A stretch of 10,052 bases of DNA from Succinatimonas sp. UBA7265 (GCA_002473165.1 DKSD01000073.1:1-10052); one strand, 5' to 3'; numbered from the stretch's first letter, positions 1 through 7,276 are shown. The notes: generated by a model from the sequence alone, not told the origin. Numbers and translations: made by a program.

Positions 1-16
1 CTAATTTAGGCTGGAA

Positions 17-1768
17 TTAAGGAACAGTGCACTGCCTTTTGCAGAAGGCAATGCCGTAGGCGAAAATCCGTGTCACTCCGCCATCGCGGAGCTCTCTTGC
101 GTAATCTTTGGCGGCGATCTGCATGAGAGCTTCTTCGGAAAGTTTTTTGCGCGCCTGATCTTTGGCTGCGAGTTTAAGCTCGATGACCACTCCGGTACTC
201 TCGTCAAAGGATTTGAACGTGATGTCGGCGTAGCCGTCGCCGCTCTCGCGGTTTGACGAGTACTCGCTGACAAGACTGCCGCCTGCAGCCGCGAACAGTC
301 CGTTAATGAAGCCCTGGTAAAAGTTCTCTTTCGGGGCGCGGGTTGCTGAATCCCGCACGGATACAAAGCCCCTTAAAAGTTCGTTTAAAGGCCCAATGAT
401 GCTGTCTGAATCCCCTGAGAGCAGCGCAGTGACAACAGCTTTTGCCGTGCCGCCGAATTTGCCCTGTCCTCTTTGGTCGTAGTAGTTGTGGATGTTGTAG
501 TTGAAGCACTGCCTGACCTCGGTATTGGGGATGCGGAACTCATGGGTGTCGCCTGATCCTCTTTTGGCAAGCGTCAGGTAGCCGGTGAAGACCAGAATGC
601 TCCAGAAGTGTTCGCTCAGGTGTTTGCTGAGGTCTTTGTAGATCAGCGATTCGTTCACATGAAGCTTTACATCTTTGCCGTCTAGCAGTTCCTGCATGCG
701 ATCGGCGTCTTCCGAGCTTAAATCAGGAAGGAACTGGATGATGATGCTGTTGTCGCTGGTTTTGTTCCAGTATGGCTGAGGCTGGGCGCTGCGGCCCTTG
801 GGGCCTGTGAGATCGTACGCGTATGAGATCACATCCCAAGGGCAGAATATATCCTGGCCGTTGAGGTTGTAGCCGTCATACCATTTCCTGGCGGTGGCGT
901 AGGCCTCCCCGGCGCCGAAATTCTCGAGCAGCCTATGTACTTCATCAGGAGTAAAACCGAAAGCGGCGTCAAGACGCCCGTCCTGGCTGAGCACGGAATT
1001 CACGGTGACATTGTTCATGTCGGTGAAGATGCTCTCTTTCGAAGCTATCAGGCAGCCGGTCATAATGACCTTGCTCACCTCGGCGTTGTCTTTGACCACA
1101 TACTCGAGCATGCTTTTGACAACACCGATCATGTCATCGTAGTAACCGCCAAGCGCCGCCTTTTGCAGCGGCACGTCGTATTCGTCTATAAGCAGCACCG
1201 GGAGCCTGCCGGTGTGTTTTAAAAGCATGGAACTTAGCACTTTCAAAGATCTTTCGATGTCATCCTGACCTTCCGGTTTTCTGAGGGTCGGGTAGTCAAG
1301 CAGCATCTGCAGATCTCGCTTATCCCACGGTTCGAGCCGGTCGCTTTCAAGCAGCCAGGCAAAGCGCGAAACCAAATCATAAATTTTTTGGGCAAGTTTG
1401 GCATAGGCTCTCTCAAAAGTTCTGCCTTCCACGCCTTTGAGGCTCAGAGAGAGCACCGGATACTGTCCCATGTTTTGTTCGCAGAATTCCTGATCCGCGG
1501 CAACCTTGAGCCCTTTGAAAAGCCGTTGCTGCTCTGAGATGTCATCCGGGTTTTTATAGTTCATCTCAAGAAAACACTGCATAGTGCTCAAGAGCAGCGT
1601 TTTGCCAAAGCGCCGCGGGCGCAGGATCAGCGTCCTGGGGGTGGTGTCAAGGAAAAGCGTCCTGAGGTATCCGGTCTTGTCAACATAGTAAAAGCCCCTG
1701 TTGATGTATTCCCGGAAATCCGAAGAGCCTGCACCAGGCAGTAAAGGAGTCTTGTTTTGCGCTTGCAC
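17..1768 (-). CDS. AAA-ATPase-like protein with C-terminal PD-(D/E)XK nuclease-like domain
   Basis: This 583-residue protein has the layout of the AAA-ATPase-like (PF09820) plus PD-(D/E)XK (PF08011) family, which is common and often multicopy in gut anaerobes and whose role is unknown. The N-terminus carries the family opening (FREYINRGFYYVDKT, residues 18-32). A Walker A-like RPRRFGKT follows at 50-57 and a Walker B VLLIDEYD at 191-198. The motif MTGCLIASKESIF (236-248) and WYDGY (296-300) are also typical. The C-terminal nuclease-like core shows E502, D515 and ExK (E530, K532), so its catalytic residues appear intact. The start is GTG, preceded by AGGAAA at 1775-1780 with a 6-base spacer; no in-frame Met lies before the conserved N-terminus. 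Base composition looks slightly less GC-rich than fabV or folD, which would fit an accessory gene. ATP use and DNA cleavage are inferences from motifs. Family assignment is firm; biological role is not. Confidence 0.88.
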   Translation of the reverse strand: MQAQNKTPLLPGAGSSDFREYINRGFYYVDKTGYLRTLFLDTTPRTLILRPRRFGKTLLLSTMQCFLEMNYKNPDDISEQQRLFKGLKVAADQEFCEQNMGQYPVLSLSLKGVEGRTFERAYAKLAQKIYDLVSRFAWLLESDRLEPWDKRDLQMLLDYPTLRKPEGQDDIERSLKVLSSMLLKHTGRLPVLLIDEYDVPLQKAALGGYYDDMIGVVKSMLEYVVKDNAEVSKVIMTGCLIASKESIFTDMNNVTVNSVLSQDGRLDAAFGFTPDEVHRLLENFGAGEAYATARKWYDGYNLNGQDIFCPWDVISYAYDLTGPKGRSAQPQPYWNKTSDNSIIIQFLPDLSSEDADRMQELLDGKDVKLHVNESLIYKDLSKHLSEHFWSILVFTGYLTLAKRGSGDTHEFRIPNTEVRQCFNYNIHNYYDQRGQGKFGGTAKAVVTALLSGDSDSIIGPLNELLRGFVSVRDSATRAPKENFYQGFINGLFAAAGGSLVSEYSSNRESGDGYADITFKSFDESTGVVIELKLAAKDQARKKLSEEALMQIAAKDYARELRDGGVTRIFAYGIAFCKRQCTVP

Positions 1769-1844
1769 CGTGTGTTTCCTTTGAGGTGGTTGTTTATCTT
1801 GGTGACTGCTTTAATGATAAGTTACGAAGTGTTAACAAGCAAAG

Positions 1845-1870
1845 GCCGCGGGCGTGAGGATGCCTGCGGC
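1845..1870 (-). terminator. Possible terminator downstream of dacB
   Basis: A 9-bp GC-rich inverted repeat (arms 1845-1853 and 1862-1870, 8-base loop) lies 35 bases past the dacB stop. Read on the minus strand it contains one A-C mismatch and is followed by a T-rich but interrupted run (CCTTTGCTTGTTAAC). It could end dacB transcription before the AAA-ATPase gene. The weak tail keeps confidence low. Confidence 0.35.
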
Positions 1871-1904
1871 GGGGGAGATCAAGGCGCTGGGTTCTAAGAC
1901 TGCC

Positions 1905-3401
1905 TCAGAAATCCATGCCCATGACTTTTTCATTGAAGATCTGCTCGAGCACATAGCGCTCAAAGCCTAAGGTGGGCGAGGCCATGCGGTGGTATTTGAC
2001 CGCATCGCGCTGGCGCTGGGGCAGCGAGATATTGTTCGAGAAGATCACAAACGGCACCCGGGCGCCGCTTTTCGTGGTCAGGAAGCCGGCGAGGTTTGAG
2101 GTGTTGGTAAGCGATCCGGTCTTGGCGGTGACGTTGCCCTTAAGCGGCGGCTGGTTCACCGAGCCGCGCCAGTGCATGGTGCCGGAGACGCCGGCCACCG
2201 GCAGCAGCTGCGAGAAGTGCAGTGTCTCCTCGTTTTTGGCGATGTAGTCGCACACCGAGAGCATCTGGCGCGGCGTGATGAGGTTGTGCGGCGAGAGCCC
2301 GGAGCCGTCGACCTGGTAGGAGTTGCCCAGGCTGATCTTCGCGTATTTCAAAAGCACAGAGCGGATCGCCTGCGTCGCGCGGTAATACGTGGCCGGCTGC
2401 TTGAAATACTCAACGGCGAGGTTCTTGGCGATGGCGTCGGCGTAGAGGTTGTTCGAGCGGTAGAGCATGTAGCGCAGCAGATCGCTAAGCGGCGCGGAGT
2501 CCAGCGCGGCAAATTCGCTGTATCCTGCCTGGGCCTCATGCGCGATGCTCAGTTCGCCGTGGGCGATCCCCAGGCGTTTTAACGCCTGCTCTGTCCAGTC
2601 GCGGCCCCATTTGTCAGGATCGGAGACTGAAAGCGAGAGCGGCCAGGGAACATTGTTCTTCTGCAAGGGCACGCAGCCAGTGATGCGGTAGTGGTTGTCT
2701 TTAAAAAGTTCCGCCTCAAGCTCGCAGTTCCCGCCGTAATCCGAGGCTTTAACGCCTGTGGCGGTCGAGTCTATGGTAACCGGGGTGTCGGCCGGGATCA
2801 TCGGCTCGGCGATCCGGCCTTCGCCGCTGGTCTTAAGCTGCGCGAAAGCGCAGTTGCGGTTGATGATGAAGGCCGCAGCCGGCGCCGTAAAACACACCGG
2901 AAGATCATCCCAGGACCAGCCCTGGCCGCGGGAGCGGCCGCTGAAGCGCGAGTAGTCGAGGATCACCGGGCCGTCTATGCGTTTGACGCCGGCTTTTTTT
3001 AGCGCGTTCAAAAGCTCGCGGTACTTTTTGTCAGTGAGCGTCGGATCGCCTGAGAACCGCAGCAAGATGCCGCCTTTGAGCGTGCCGTCAGGGCCGAGGT
3101 TCAGCGCTCCCTGAGCGCCGAGCGCCCCGCTTTTTACCTGCAGCGAGGTGTGGATGCGGTAGCCAGGGCCTAAATAAAGGTATGAGGCCAGCGCCGTCAG
3201 CAGTTTTTGCGTTGAGGCCGGGTGCATGTACACGTCATAGTTCTGCCCGTAGACGGTGTCTGACCCGGGAAGGCGGTAGGCCACGCCGAGGTTTATCCCG
3301 TCCACCGGAGCGGGGCTTGAAGGTATAGCGAAAGCCTGCAGGCTGACAGTGAAGGCGGCCGCCGCCGCCAGGTTTTTCAGGGTGTGAAAATTAAGGTACA
3401 T
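1905..3401 (-). CDS. dacB: D-alanyl-D-alanine carboxypeptidase/endopeptidase, PBP4 type (peptidase S13)
   Basis: DacB (PBP4) is a periplasmic serine DD-peptidase that trims the terminal D-Ala of peptidoglycan stem peptides and cuts DD-crosslinks. This 498-residue product is close to the usual family length and has all three active-site motifs: SxxK as S63-T-Q-K66, SxN as S316-N-N318, and KTG at 427-429. The family motif DGSGLS is at 365-370. Between SxxK and SxN is the long insertion expected of class C penicillin-binding proteins. An N-terminal signal peptide is visible (Ala-rich hydrophobic stretch 9-25, likely cut after AFA at 25). There is no strong Shine-Dalgarno sequence before the ATG, but a TATAAT promoter lies about 50 bases upstream. 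It is transcribed alone, away from the plus-strand block, and the AAA-ATPase gene downstream on the same strand is 136 bases away. Identification is confident. Confidence 0.95.
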   Translation of the reverse strand: MYLNFHTLKNLAAAAAFTVSLQAFAIPSSPAPVDGINLGVAYRLPGSDTVYGQNYDVYMHPASTQKLLTALASYLYLGPGYRIHTSLQVKSGALGAQGALNLGPDGTLKGGILLRFSGDPTLTDKKYRELLNALKKAGVKRIDGPVILDYSRFSGRSRGQGWSWDDLPVCFTAPAAAFIINRNCAFAQLKTSGEGRIAEPMIPADTPVTIDSTATGVKASDYGGNCELEAELFKDNHYRITGCVPLQKNNVPWPLSLSVSDPDKWGRDWTEQALKRLGIAHGELSIAHEAQAGYSEFAALDSAPLSDLLRYMLYRSNNLYADAIAKNLAVEYFKQPATYYRATQAIRSVLLKYAKISLGNSYQVDGSGLSPHNLITPRQMLSVCDYIAKNEETLHFSQLLPVAGVSGTMHWRGSVNQPPLKGNVTAKTGSLTNTSNLAGFLTTKSGARVPFVIFSNNISLPQRQRDAVKYHRMASPTLGFERYVLEQIFNEKVMGMDF

Positions 3402-3447
3402 GCTTAAATCTTATGAATAAAAAGTCAGGTTGCTTACGCAGGCCACT

Positions 3448-3477
3448 ATTATAGCCGCCGCGGAAAAGCTGTGTCCT
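3448..3477 (-). promoter_or_regulatory. Predicted sigma-70 promoter of dacB
   Basis: On the minus strand there is a perfect TATAAT (-10, 3448-3453) with AGGACA (4 of 6 matches to TTGACA, 3472-3477) 18 bases upstream. Transcription would begin near 3441, giving a leader of about 40 bases before the dacB ATG. This is a consensus match only; no other promoter-like sequence stands out nearby. Confidence 0.55.
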
Positions 3478-3868
3478 CGGTGATCGCCGAACGATTTTTC
3501 TGTAAAGCAGATAGAGAGCCGCGTTTTATGCCGCGCAAGTCAGCGATGTAAATTCAGGAGCCTGAACGAAGTCGAAGCAGCCGCATTAACTGTCTTATTT
3601 TGACCTCGGTTCTGTGCGATCTTTGATCGCTGAGCAAGTTTTAACCAAAGACATATTGATACGCAGCATTGAACAGTTTTAAGATTATGTACAAATAATC
3701 CGCTTATGCAGTACACCAGTGGGAGCGGAAAACTACTGTGACGGTGTCTGCCATGCAGCGCAAATGTATTGCGTTATGAAATGTCAGCGTTTGGACAAGC
3801 ATGCGCTTTTCGAAGCTGACTGTGAAATGAGCATAGTCCGTTTCCTTTTGCAGGGCGGACAGATCTTT
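3478..3868. other. Non-coding stretch between dacB and the DUF4190-like gene
   Basis: I see no convincing gene in these roughly 390 bases. Two small perfect inverted repeats are present: TTCAGG-AG-CCTGAA (3553-3566) and GCGATC-TTT-GATCGC (3616-3630). Neither has a T-tract good enough to call it a terminator. The segment around 3640-3700 is distinctly A/T-rich compared with the window. It holds a loose promoter-like pair on the plus strand, TTGAAC (3669-3674) and AATAAT (3694-3699), but the 19-base spacing is poor. If that is the promoter for the gene at 3882, its leader would be around 175 bases. An open frame crossing 3719-4012 has Cys/His-rich, non-protein-like content and overlaps the real gene. 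Confidence 0.5.
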
Positions 3869-3881
3869 CAAGGAGTCTTAA

Positions 3882-4175
3882 ATGGCTGTTGCATCGCTTG
3901 TTCTTGCTATTATCGCTGCGGTTTTCGCACTGCTTTCCATCATCGGATTAGGTGCTTTTACCGGCATTATCGGCGCTATCATCGCCCTGGTTGCCATTAT
4001 TCTGGCTGTTAAGGCCCGCAAGGTTCCTGAAACGAAGGGCATGGGCACCGCGGCTTTGGTGATTGGCATCATTTCGCTGATCCTCAACCTCCTGTTCTTC
4101 ATCATCTGCGTGGCCTGTGTCGGCGCGCTCGGCGCCGCCGGCGCCGCTTCCGCCGCTGCTTCGGCCGGAGCTTAA
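3882..4175 (+). CDS. Small DUF4190-like integral membrane protein
   Basis: This 97-residue protein is almost entirely hydrophobic. Residues 3-44 form one or two membrane segments (ASLVLAIIAAVFALLS, then GIIGAIIALVAIILAV). A short basic loop, KARKVPETKG, is at 44-53, and another membrane segment covers about 55-80 (GTAALVIGIISLILNLLFF). It ends in an Ala/Gly/Ser-rich tail (82-97). The pattern of two ASLVLGIIxL-like hairpins separated by a charged loop resembles DUF4190 proteins, which are small membrane proteins of unknown function. The start is firm: AAGGAG at 3870-3875 with a 6-base spacer before the ATG. A strong hairpin directly downstream suggests it is transcribed on its own. That it is a real gene is well supported by the ribosome binding site and topology; the family link is by pattern only. 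Confidence 0.75.
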   Translation: MAVASLVLAIIAAVFALLSIIGLGAFTGIIGAIIALVAIILAVKARKVPETKGMGTAALVIGIISLILNLLFFIICVACVGALGAAGAASAAASAGA

Positions 4176-4194
4176 CCTTAATCTTTAAGTACAG

Positions 4195-4223
4195 GCGGCC
4201 CTGCCGGGTTTCGGCAGGGCCGC
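4195..4223 (+). terminator. Hairpin terminator after the DUF4190-like gene
   Basis: A perfect 12-bp GC-rich stem (GCGGCCCTGCCG at 4195-4206 with its complement at 4212-4223) and a 5-base loop begins 19 bases after the stop codon. The tail TGTCGTATTT is only moderately T-rich, so it may be leaky. It lies just upstream of the next ribosome binding site (GAGG, 4234-4237), so it could also limit read-through into the Lgt-like gene. Confidence 0.6.
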
Positions 4224-4242
4224 TGTCGTATTTGAGGTCTGC

Positions 4243-5016
4243 ATGCTCACCTATATTCATCTTGGAAACCTGGTGATCGGCGGATACGGCCTGATGATCG
4301 CTTTGGGGCTCATCATCTCAGTCGGGCTGGGGTACCTTCTTATGTACCGCCGCGGCCTTGACGCCGACGATTTTCTGATGATGTGCTGTTTTGCCGCGCT
4401 GGGCGCCCTGGCCGGGGCCAAAGCGCTGTTTTTATGGACTGTCAGGGAATATGTCAACTGGAGCCGGATCTTAAGCCCAGGGTATGAGCTCGGCCTCTTT
4501 GCCCCTGAGGGCTTCGTGTTTTTGGGCGGCTTCGCAGGAGGGGCCGTGTTCCTGGTGCTCATGGCCAAATTAAACCATGTGGCGCTGCGCCCGATCCTCG
4601 AGAACGCGCTGTTCGTGTTGCCGCTCGCGCACGCTTTTGGCAGGCTCGGCTGCCTGCTCGGCGGCTGCTGCTACGGGATCCCCTATGACGGGCCTTTGGC
4701 GCTGCACTTTCCCGAGGGCTCGCTGCCGGGAACCGAGCCGCGCTTTCCGGTCCAGCCTTTGAGCGCGCTGCTGCTCTTTATCCTGGCGCTCATTCTCTAT
4801 CTGACGTCCAGGACCAAACACCGCTGGCTGTGCCCGTGGCTGTACGCGGGGCTTTACCCTTTGATGAGATTTATGGTGGAATTCCTGCGCGGCGACAGCA
4901 TCCGCGGCATTTACGCCACTCTTTCGTTATCGCAGTGGCTGAGCCTTGCTTTGGGGATCGGGGTGCTTGCCTTGGCACTGCTGCTTTTGCGTTCGCGAAG
5001 CCAGTCCAATGCCTGA
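4243..5016 (+). CDS. Prolipoprotein diacylglyceryl transferase-like membrane protein, divergent GCCYG form
   Basis: The 257-residue polytopic membrane protein belongs to the Lgt superfamily (PF01790). True Lgt moves diacylglycerol from phosphatidylglycerol to the lipobox Cys of prelipoproteins at the inner membrane. Features matching Lgt are Y15-G-L-M (equivalent to E. coli Y26), R134 in GRLG (R143), G145 (G154), and R209 and E213 in LMRFMVEFLRGD (R239 and E243), followed by LSLSQWLSL. Other key positions differ: the SFHGG histidine (E. coli H103) is L94 in VFLGG, N146 is C137, and E151 is C142, giving GRLGCLLGGCCYG at 133-145. This Cys-rich form is known from Lgt-like paralogues. It may therefore be a paralogue with another substrate rather than the housekeeping enzyme. 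The ATG follows GAGG (4234-4237) with a 5-base spacer. A hairpin follows the stop. Superfamily membership is confident; activity is uncertain. Residue equivalences are from memory of E. coli Lgt, aligned by eye. Confidence 0.85.
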   Translation: MLTYIHLGNLVIGGYGLMIALGLIISVGLGYLLMYRRGLDADDFLMMCCFAALGALAGAKALFLWTVREYVNWSRILSPGYELGLFAPEGFVFLGGFAGGAVFLVLMAKLNHVALRPILENALFVLPLAHAFGRLGCLLGGCCYGIPYDGPLALHFPEGSLPGTEPRFPVQPLSALLLFILALILYLTSRTKHRWLCPWLYAGLYPLMRFMVEFLRGDSIRGIYATLSLSQWLSLALGIGVLALALLLLRSRSQSNA

Positions 5017-5021
5017 ACCCT

Positions 5022-5046
5022 CACACGGCCGCATAGCGGCCGTGTG
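5022..5046 (+). terminator. Hairpin terminator after the Lgt-like gene
   Basis: A perfect 11-bp stem (CACACGGCCGC at 5022-5032 and its complement at 5036-5046) with an ATA loop starts 5 bases after the stop codon. It is followed by TTAAAAT, a short tail. It separates the Lgt-like gene from fabV and suggests fabV has its own promoter. Confidence 0.6.
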
Positions 5047-5061
5047 TTAAAATCACCGCCA

Positions 5062-5085
5062 TAAATAAAACCTGAGCCTTATTTA
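5062..5085 (+). promoter_or_regulatory. A/T-rich inverted repeat upstream of fabV, possible operator
   Basis: A perfect 7-bp inverted repeat, TAAATAA (5062-5068) and TTATTTA (5079-5085), with a 10-base centre lies about 30 bases upstream of the fabV ATG. Its size and place suit a dimeric regulator site overlapping the fabV promoter, but it could be chance in an A/T-rich leader. I did not find a convincing -35/-10 pair here. Confidence 0.3.
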
Positions 5086-5113
5086 AGAGGCGCTGTTTTT
5101 AGGAGTATTTTTC

Positions 5114-6325
5114 ATGATCATTGAACCCCGCGTCCGCGGTTTTATCTGCGTCACCACTCACCCTGAGGGCTGTGACGCTCACGTAAAGAGCCAGATCGAC
5201 TACGTGAAGAGCCAGCCTAAGCTGGAGAACGGCCCGAAAAAAGTGCTGGTGATCGGCGCCTCCACCGGTTACGGCCTGGCCTCGAGGATCACCGCGGCCT
5301 TCGGCTCCGGCGCCGCCACGCTGGGCGTGTTCTTTGAAAAACCCGGCCAGGGCAAGCGCCCCGGCACCGCAGGCTGGTACAACACGGCCGCATTCACCAA
5401 ATACGCGCATGAGGCCGGCCTCTACGCCAAGAACATTAACGCCGACGCCTTCTCCGATGAGTGCCGCGCCCAGGCCATCAAGATGATCAAGGAAGATCTC
5501 GGCAAGATCGATCTTTTGGTGTATTCCCTGGCCGCCCCGGTGCGCAAAGTGCCGTCCACGGGCGAGGTTGTGCGCTCCTCGTTAAAGCCGATCGGCAAGG
5601 CTTACACCTCGACCGCCGTCGATACGAACAAGGACGAGATCATCGAGTCTACCATCGAGCCTGCCACTGACGAGGAAGTCAAAAACACCGTGACCGTCAT
5701 GGGCGGCCAGGACTGGGAGCTGTGGATCGATGCCTTAAAGCAGGCCGGCGTGCTTGCTGAGGGCTTTAAGACTGTGGCTTACTCCTATATCGGCGCGGAG
5801 CTCACCTGGCCGATTTACTGGGGCGGTTCGCTGGGCAAGGCCAAAGAGGATCTCGATCGCGCGTCCAAGGCGCTGCGCGGCAGCCTCGCCGCGGTCAAGG
5901 GCGACGCCCGCGTCGCCGTGCTCAAGTCCGTCGTGACCCAGGCATCTTCCGCCATTCCGGTCATGCCGCTGTACATCGCGCTGATCTTCAGGGTGATGCG
6001 CGAGCACAAGTGCTACGAGTCGGTCATCGAGCACATCGACAGGCTTTTTGCCACCGGCATTTACGGCAAGGCCCCGGAGATCGACCAGGAAGGCCGCATC
6101 CGCAACGACACCTGGGAGCTGCGCCCGGAGATCCAGCAGGAGTGCATGGATCTGTGGAAACAGGTCACCACTGAGAACCTAAAACAGATCAGCGACTACG
6201 ACGATTACAAGAAACAGTTCCTGCAGCTGTTCGGTTTTGAGATCCCGGGAGTCGATTACTCAAAGGATCAGAACATCGAAGTTGAGATCCCTGATCTCGT
6301 AAACATGGTGGCCGCGCGCAAGTAA
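5114..6325 (+). CDS. fabV: Enoyl-[acyl-carrier-protein] reductase FabV (trans-2-enoyl-CoA reductase family)
   Basis: FabV is a soluble NADH-dependent reductase that saturates the trans-2 double bond of enoyl-ACP in the last step of each fatty-acid elongation cycle. It is an alternative to FabI and is characteristically tolerant of triclosan. The 403 residues match the usual length. Visible landmarks are the nucleotide-binding loop GASTGYG (48-54), E75 in FFEKPG (linked in the family to NADH preference), GTAGWYN (84-90), YSLAAP (137-142), and the catalytic pair Y235 and K244 in TWPIYWGGSLGKAK (Y-x8-K). The C-terminal helical region with DVxxEVEIPDLV-like sequence is present. The ATG is preceded by AGGAG (5101-5105) with an 8-base spacer. 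Upstream is a possible operator repeat; downstream is a hairpin shared with convergent folD. No truncation or missing residue was seen. Whether it is the only enoyl reductase in this genome cannot be told from the window. Confidence 0.97.
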   Translation: MIIEPRVRGFICVTTHPEGCDAHVKSQIDYVKSQPKLENGPKKVLVIGASTGYGLASRITAAFGSGAATLGVFFEKPGQGKRPGTAGWYNTAAFTKYAHEAGLYAKNINADAFSDECRAQAIKMIKEDLGKIDLLVYSLAAPVRKVPSTGEVVRSSLKPIGKAYTSTAVDTNKDEIIESTIEPATDEEVKNTVTVMGGQDWELWIDALKQAGVLAEGFKTVAYSYIGAELTWPIYWGGSLGKAKEDLDRASKALRGSLAAVKGDARVAVLKSVVTQASSAIPVMPLYIALIFRVMREHKCYESVIEHIDRLFATGIYGKAPEIDQEGRIRNDTWELRPEIQQECMDLWKQVTTENLKQISDYDDYKKQFLQLFGFEIPGVDYSKDQNIEVEIPDLVNMVAARK

Positions 6326-6342
6326 GCGCAGGCCGCATAAAA

Positions 6343-6374
6343 CAGGGCTCGCGGGAGTGATCCAGCGGGCCCTG
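6343..6374. terminator. Convergent terminator between fabV and folD
   Basis: A 10-bp stem (6343-6352 CAGGGCTCGC with 6365-6374 GCGGGCCCTG, one G-U pair on the plus strand, 12-base loop) sits between the two converging stops. The plus-strand tail is CTGTTT and the minus-strand tail is TTTTATG, and the flanking AAACAG and CTGTTT can also pair. It plausibly ends transcription in both directions, better on the folD side by tail but with one A-C mismatch there. Confidence 0.6.
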
Positions 6375-6387
6375 CTGTTTCAGGCCA

Positions 6388-7254
6388 TTAAAGCCCGACG
6401 TGGATCTTCCAGGCCGTGACGGTGTTTTCCATGAGCGTGGCGATCGTCATCGGACCCACGCCGCCCGGTACCGGGGTGATATAGGCCGCGTGTTTTGACG
6501 CCTCCGCAAAATCCACGTCGCCGCACAGATGGCCGTCCTCAAGGCGGTTGATGCCCACATCTATGACCGTGGCGCCGTCTTTGATGAGCGAGCCGTCGAG
6601 GAATTTAGGCTTGCCCACGGCGACGACCACGATGTCGGCGTTTTTGATCAGGGCTTTTTGATCCTGAGGCTTTGAGAAGCGGTGGGTCACGGTGACAGTG
6701 CAGCCGGCGAGCAGCAGCTCAAGCGCCATCGGACGGCCCACGATATTCGAGGCGCCCACGACCACGGCGTTTTGGCCTTTGAGATCCTTTCCCAAAGTGC
6801 GGTGCAGCAGCGTCATCACGCCGTGCGGGGTGCAGGCGCACATGTAGGGGATGCGCTGCACGAGGCGGCCGACATTGTAAGGGTGGAAACCGTCCACGTC
6901 TTTTGAAGGATCGATCTCCTCGACGACCTTGGATTCGTCAAGGCCGCCGGGCAGCGGGAACTGCACCAGGATGCCGTCGACTTCCTCATTGGCGTTGAGT
7001 TCGGCGATGAGCTTTGAGAGTTCCTGCTGCGTGGCGGCGGCCGGCAGGGTGCAGGCAAAGGACTTGATGCCGACATCGGCGCAGGCGCGGTGCTTGTTGC
7101 GCACATAGATCTGGGAGGCCGGATCATCGCCGACGAGCACCACCGCAAGGCCCGGGACGCGAACGCCGCCTGCGGTGAGCTTTGCCACCTCATCATGCAG
7201 CGCGCTCCTGAGCTCTTTGGCAATTCCCTTGCCGTCTATCAAAGTGGCAGTCAT
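6388..7254 (-). CDS. folD: Bifunctional methylenetetrahydrofolate dehydrogenase/cyclohydrolase FolD
   Basis: FolD is a cytosolic enzyme that oxidises 5,10-methylene-THF to methenyl-THF with NADP+ and hydrolyses it to 10-formyl-THF, feeding purine synthesis and initiator tRNA formylation. With the chosen start the protein has 288 residues, the normal length. The catalytic lysine is K54 in YVRNKHRAC, and the substrate motif QFPLP is at 98-102. DVDGFHP follows at 119-125, the Rossmann loop GASNIVGRPM at 167-176 and PVPGGVGPMT at 261-270. The GASN and HRFSK details resemble enterobacterial FolD. I chose the ATG at 7254 because GGGAGG lies 4 bases upstream and the family N-terminus (MTATLIDGK) begins there. 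A longer in-frame start at 7335 would add 27 unrelated residues and overlap the preceding gene. It lies 22 bases after the TSUP transporter gene on the same strand, so the two probably share a transcript. Confidence 0.97.
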   Translation of the reverse strand: MTATLIDGKGIAKELRSALHDEVAKLTAGGVRVPGLAVVLVGDDPASQIYVRNKHRACADVGIKSFACTLPAAATQQELSKLIAELNANEEVDGILVQFPLPGGLDESKVVEEIDPSKDVDGFHPYNVGRLVQRIPYMCACTPHGVMTLLHRTLGKDLKGQNAVVVGASNIVGRPMALELLLAGCTVTVTHRFSKPQDQKALIKNADIVVVAVGKPKFLDGSLIKDGATVIDVGINRLEDGHLCGDVDFAEASKHAAYITPVPGGVGPMTIATLMENTVTAWKIHVGL

Positions 7255-7258
7255 AAAA

Positions 7259-7264
7259 CCTCCC
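7259..7264 (-). promoter_or_regulatory. Ribosome binding site fixing the folD start
   Basis: GGGAGG on the minus strand, 4 bases before the ATG at 7254, lies in the 22-base gap between the TSUP stop and folD. It decides for the short folD start over the upstream in-frame ATG at 7335. Confidence 0.7.
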
Positions 7265-7276
7265 GATATTTCTGAT

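Noticed and set aside
2172..2582. Plus-strand open frame of 136 codons inside dacB
   Set aside because: It lies opposite dacB, whose three active-site motifs are intact; the antisense frame is open because of high GC at third positions.
1905..3401. dacB as a class C beta-lactamase
   Set aside because: The length, the long insertion between SxxK and SxN, and the SNN and DGSGLS motifs fit S13 DD-peptidases, not beta-lactamases.
3719..4012. Open frame of 97 codons overlapping the DUF4190-like gene
   Set aside because: Its product is rich in Cys, His and Arg with no recognisable pattern, and half of it is the frame-shifted reading of the well-supported membrane gene starting at 3882.
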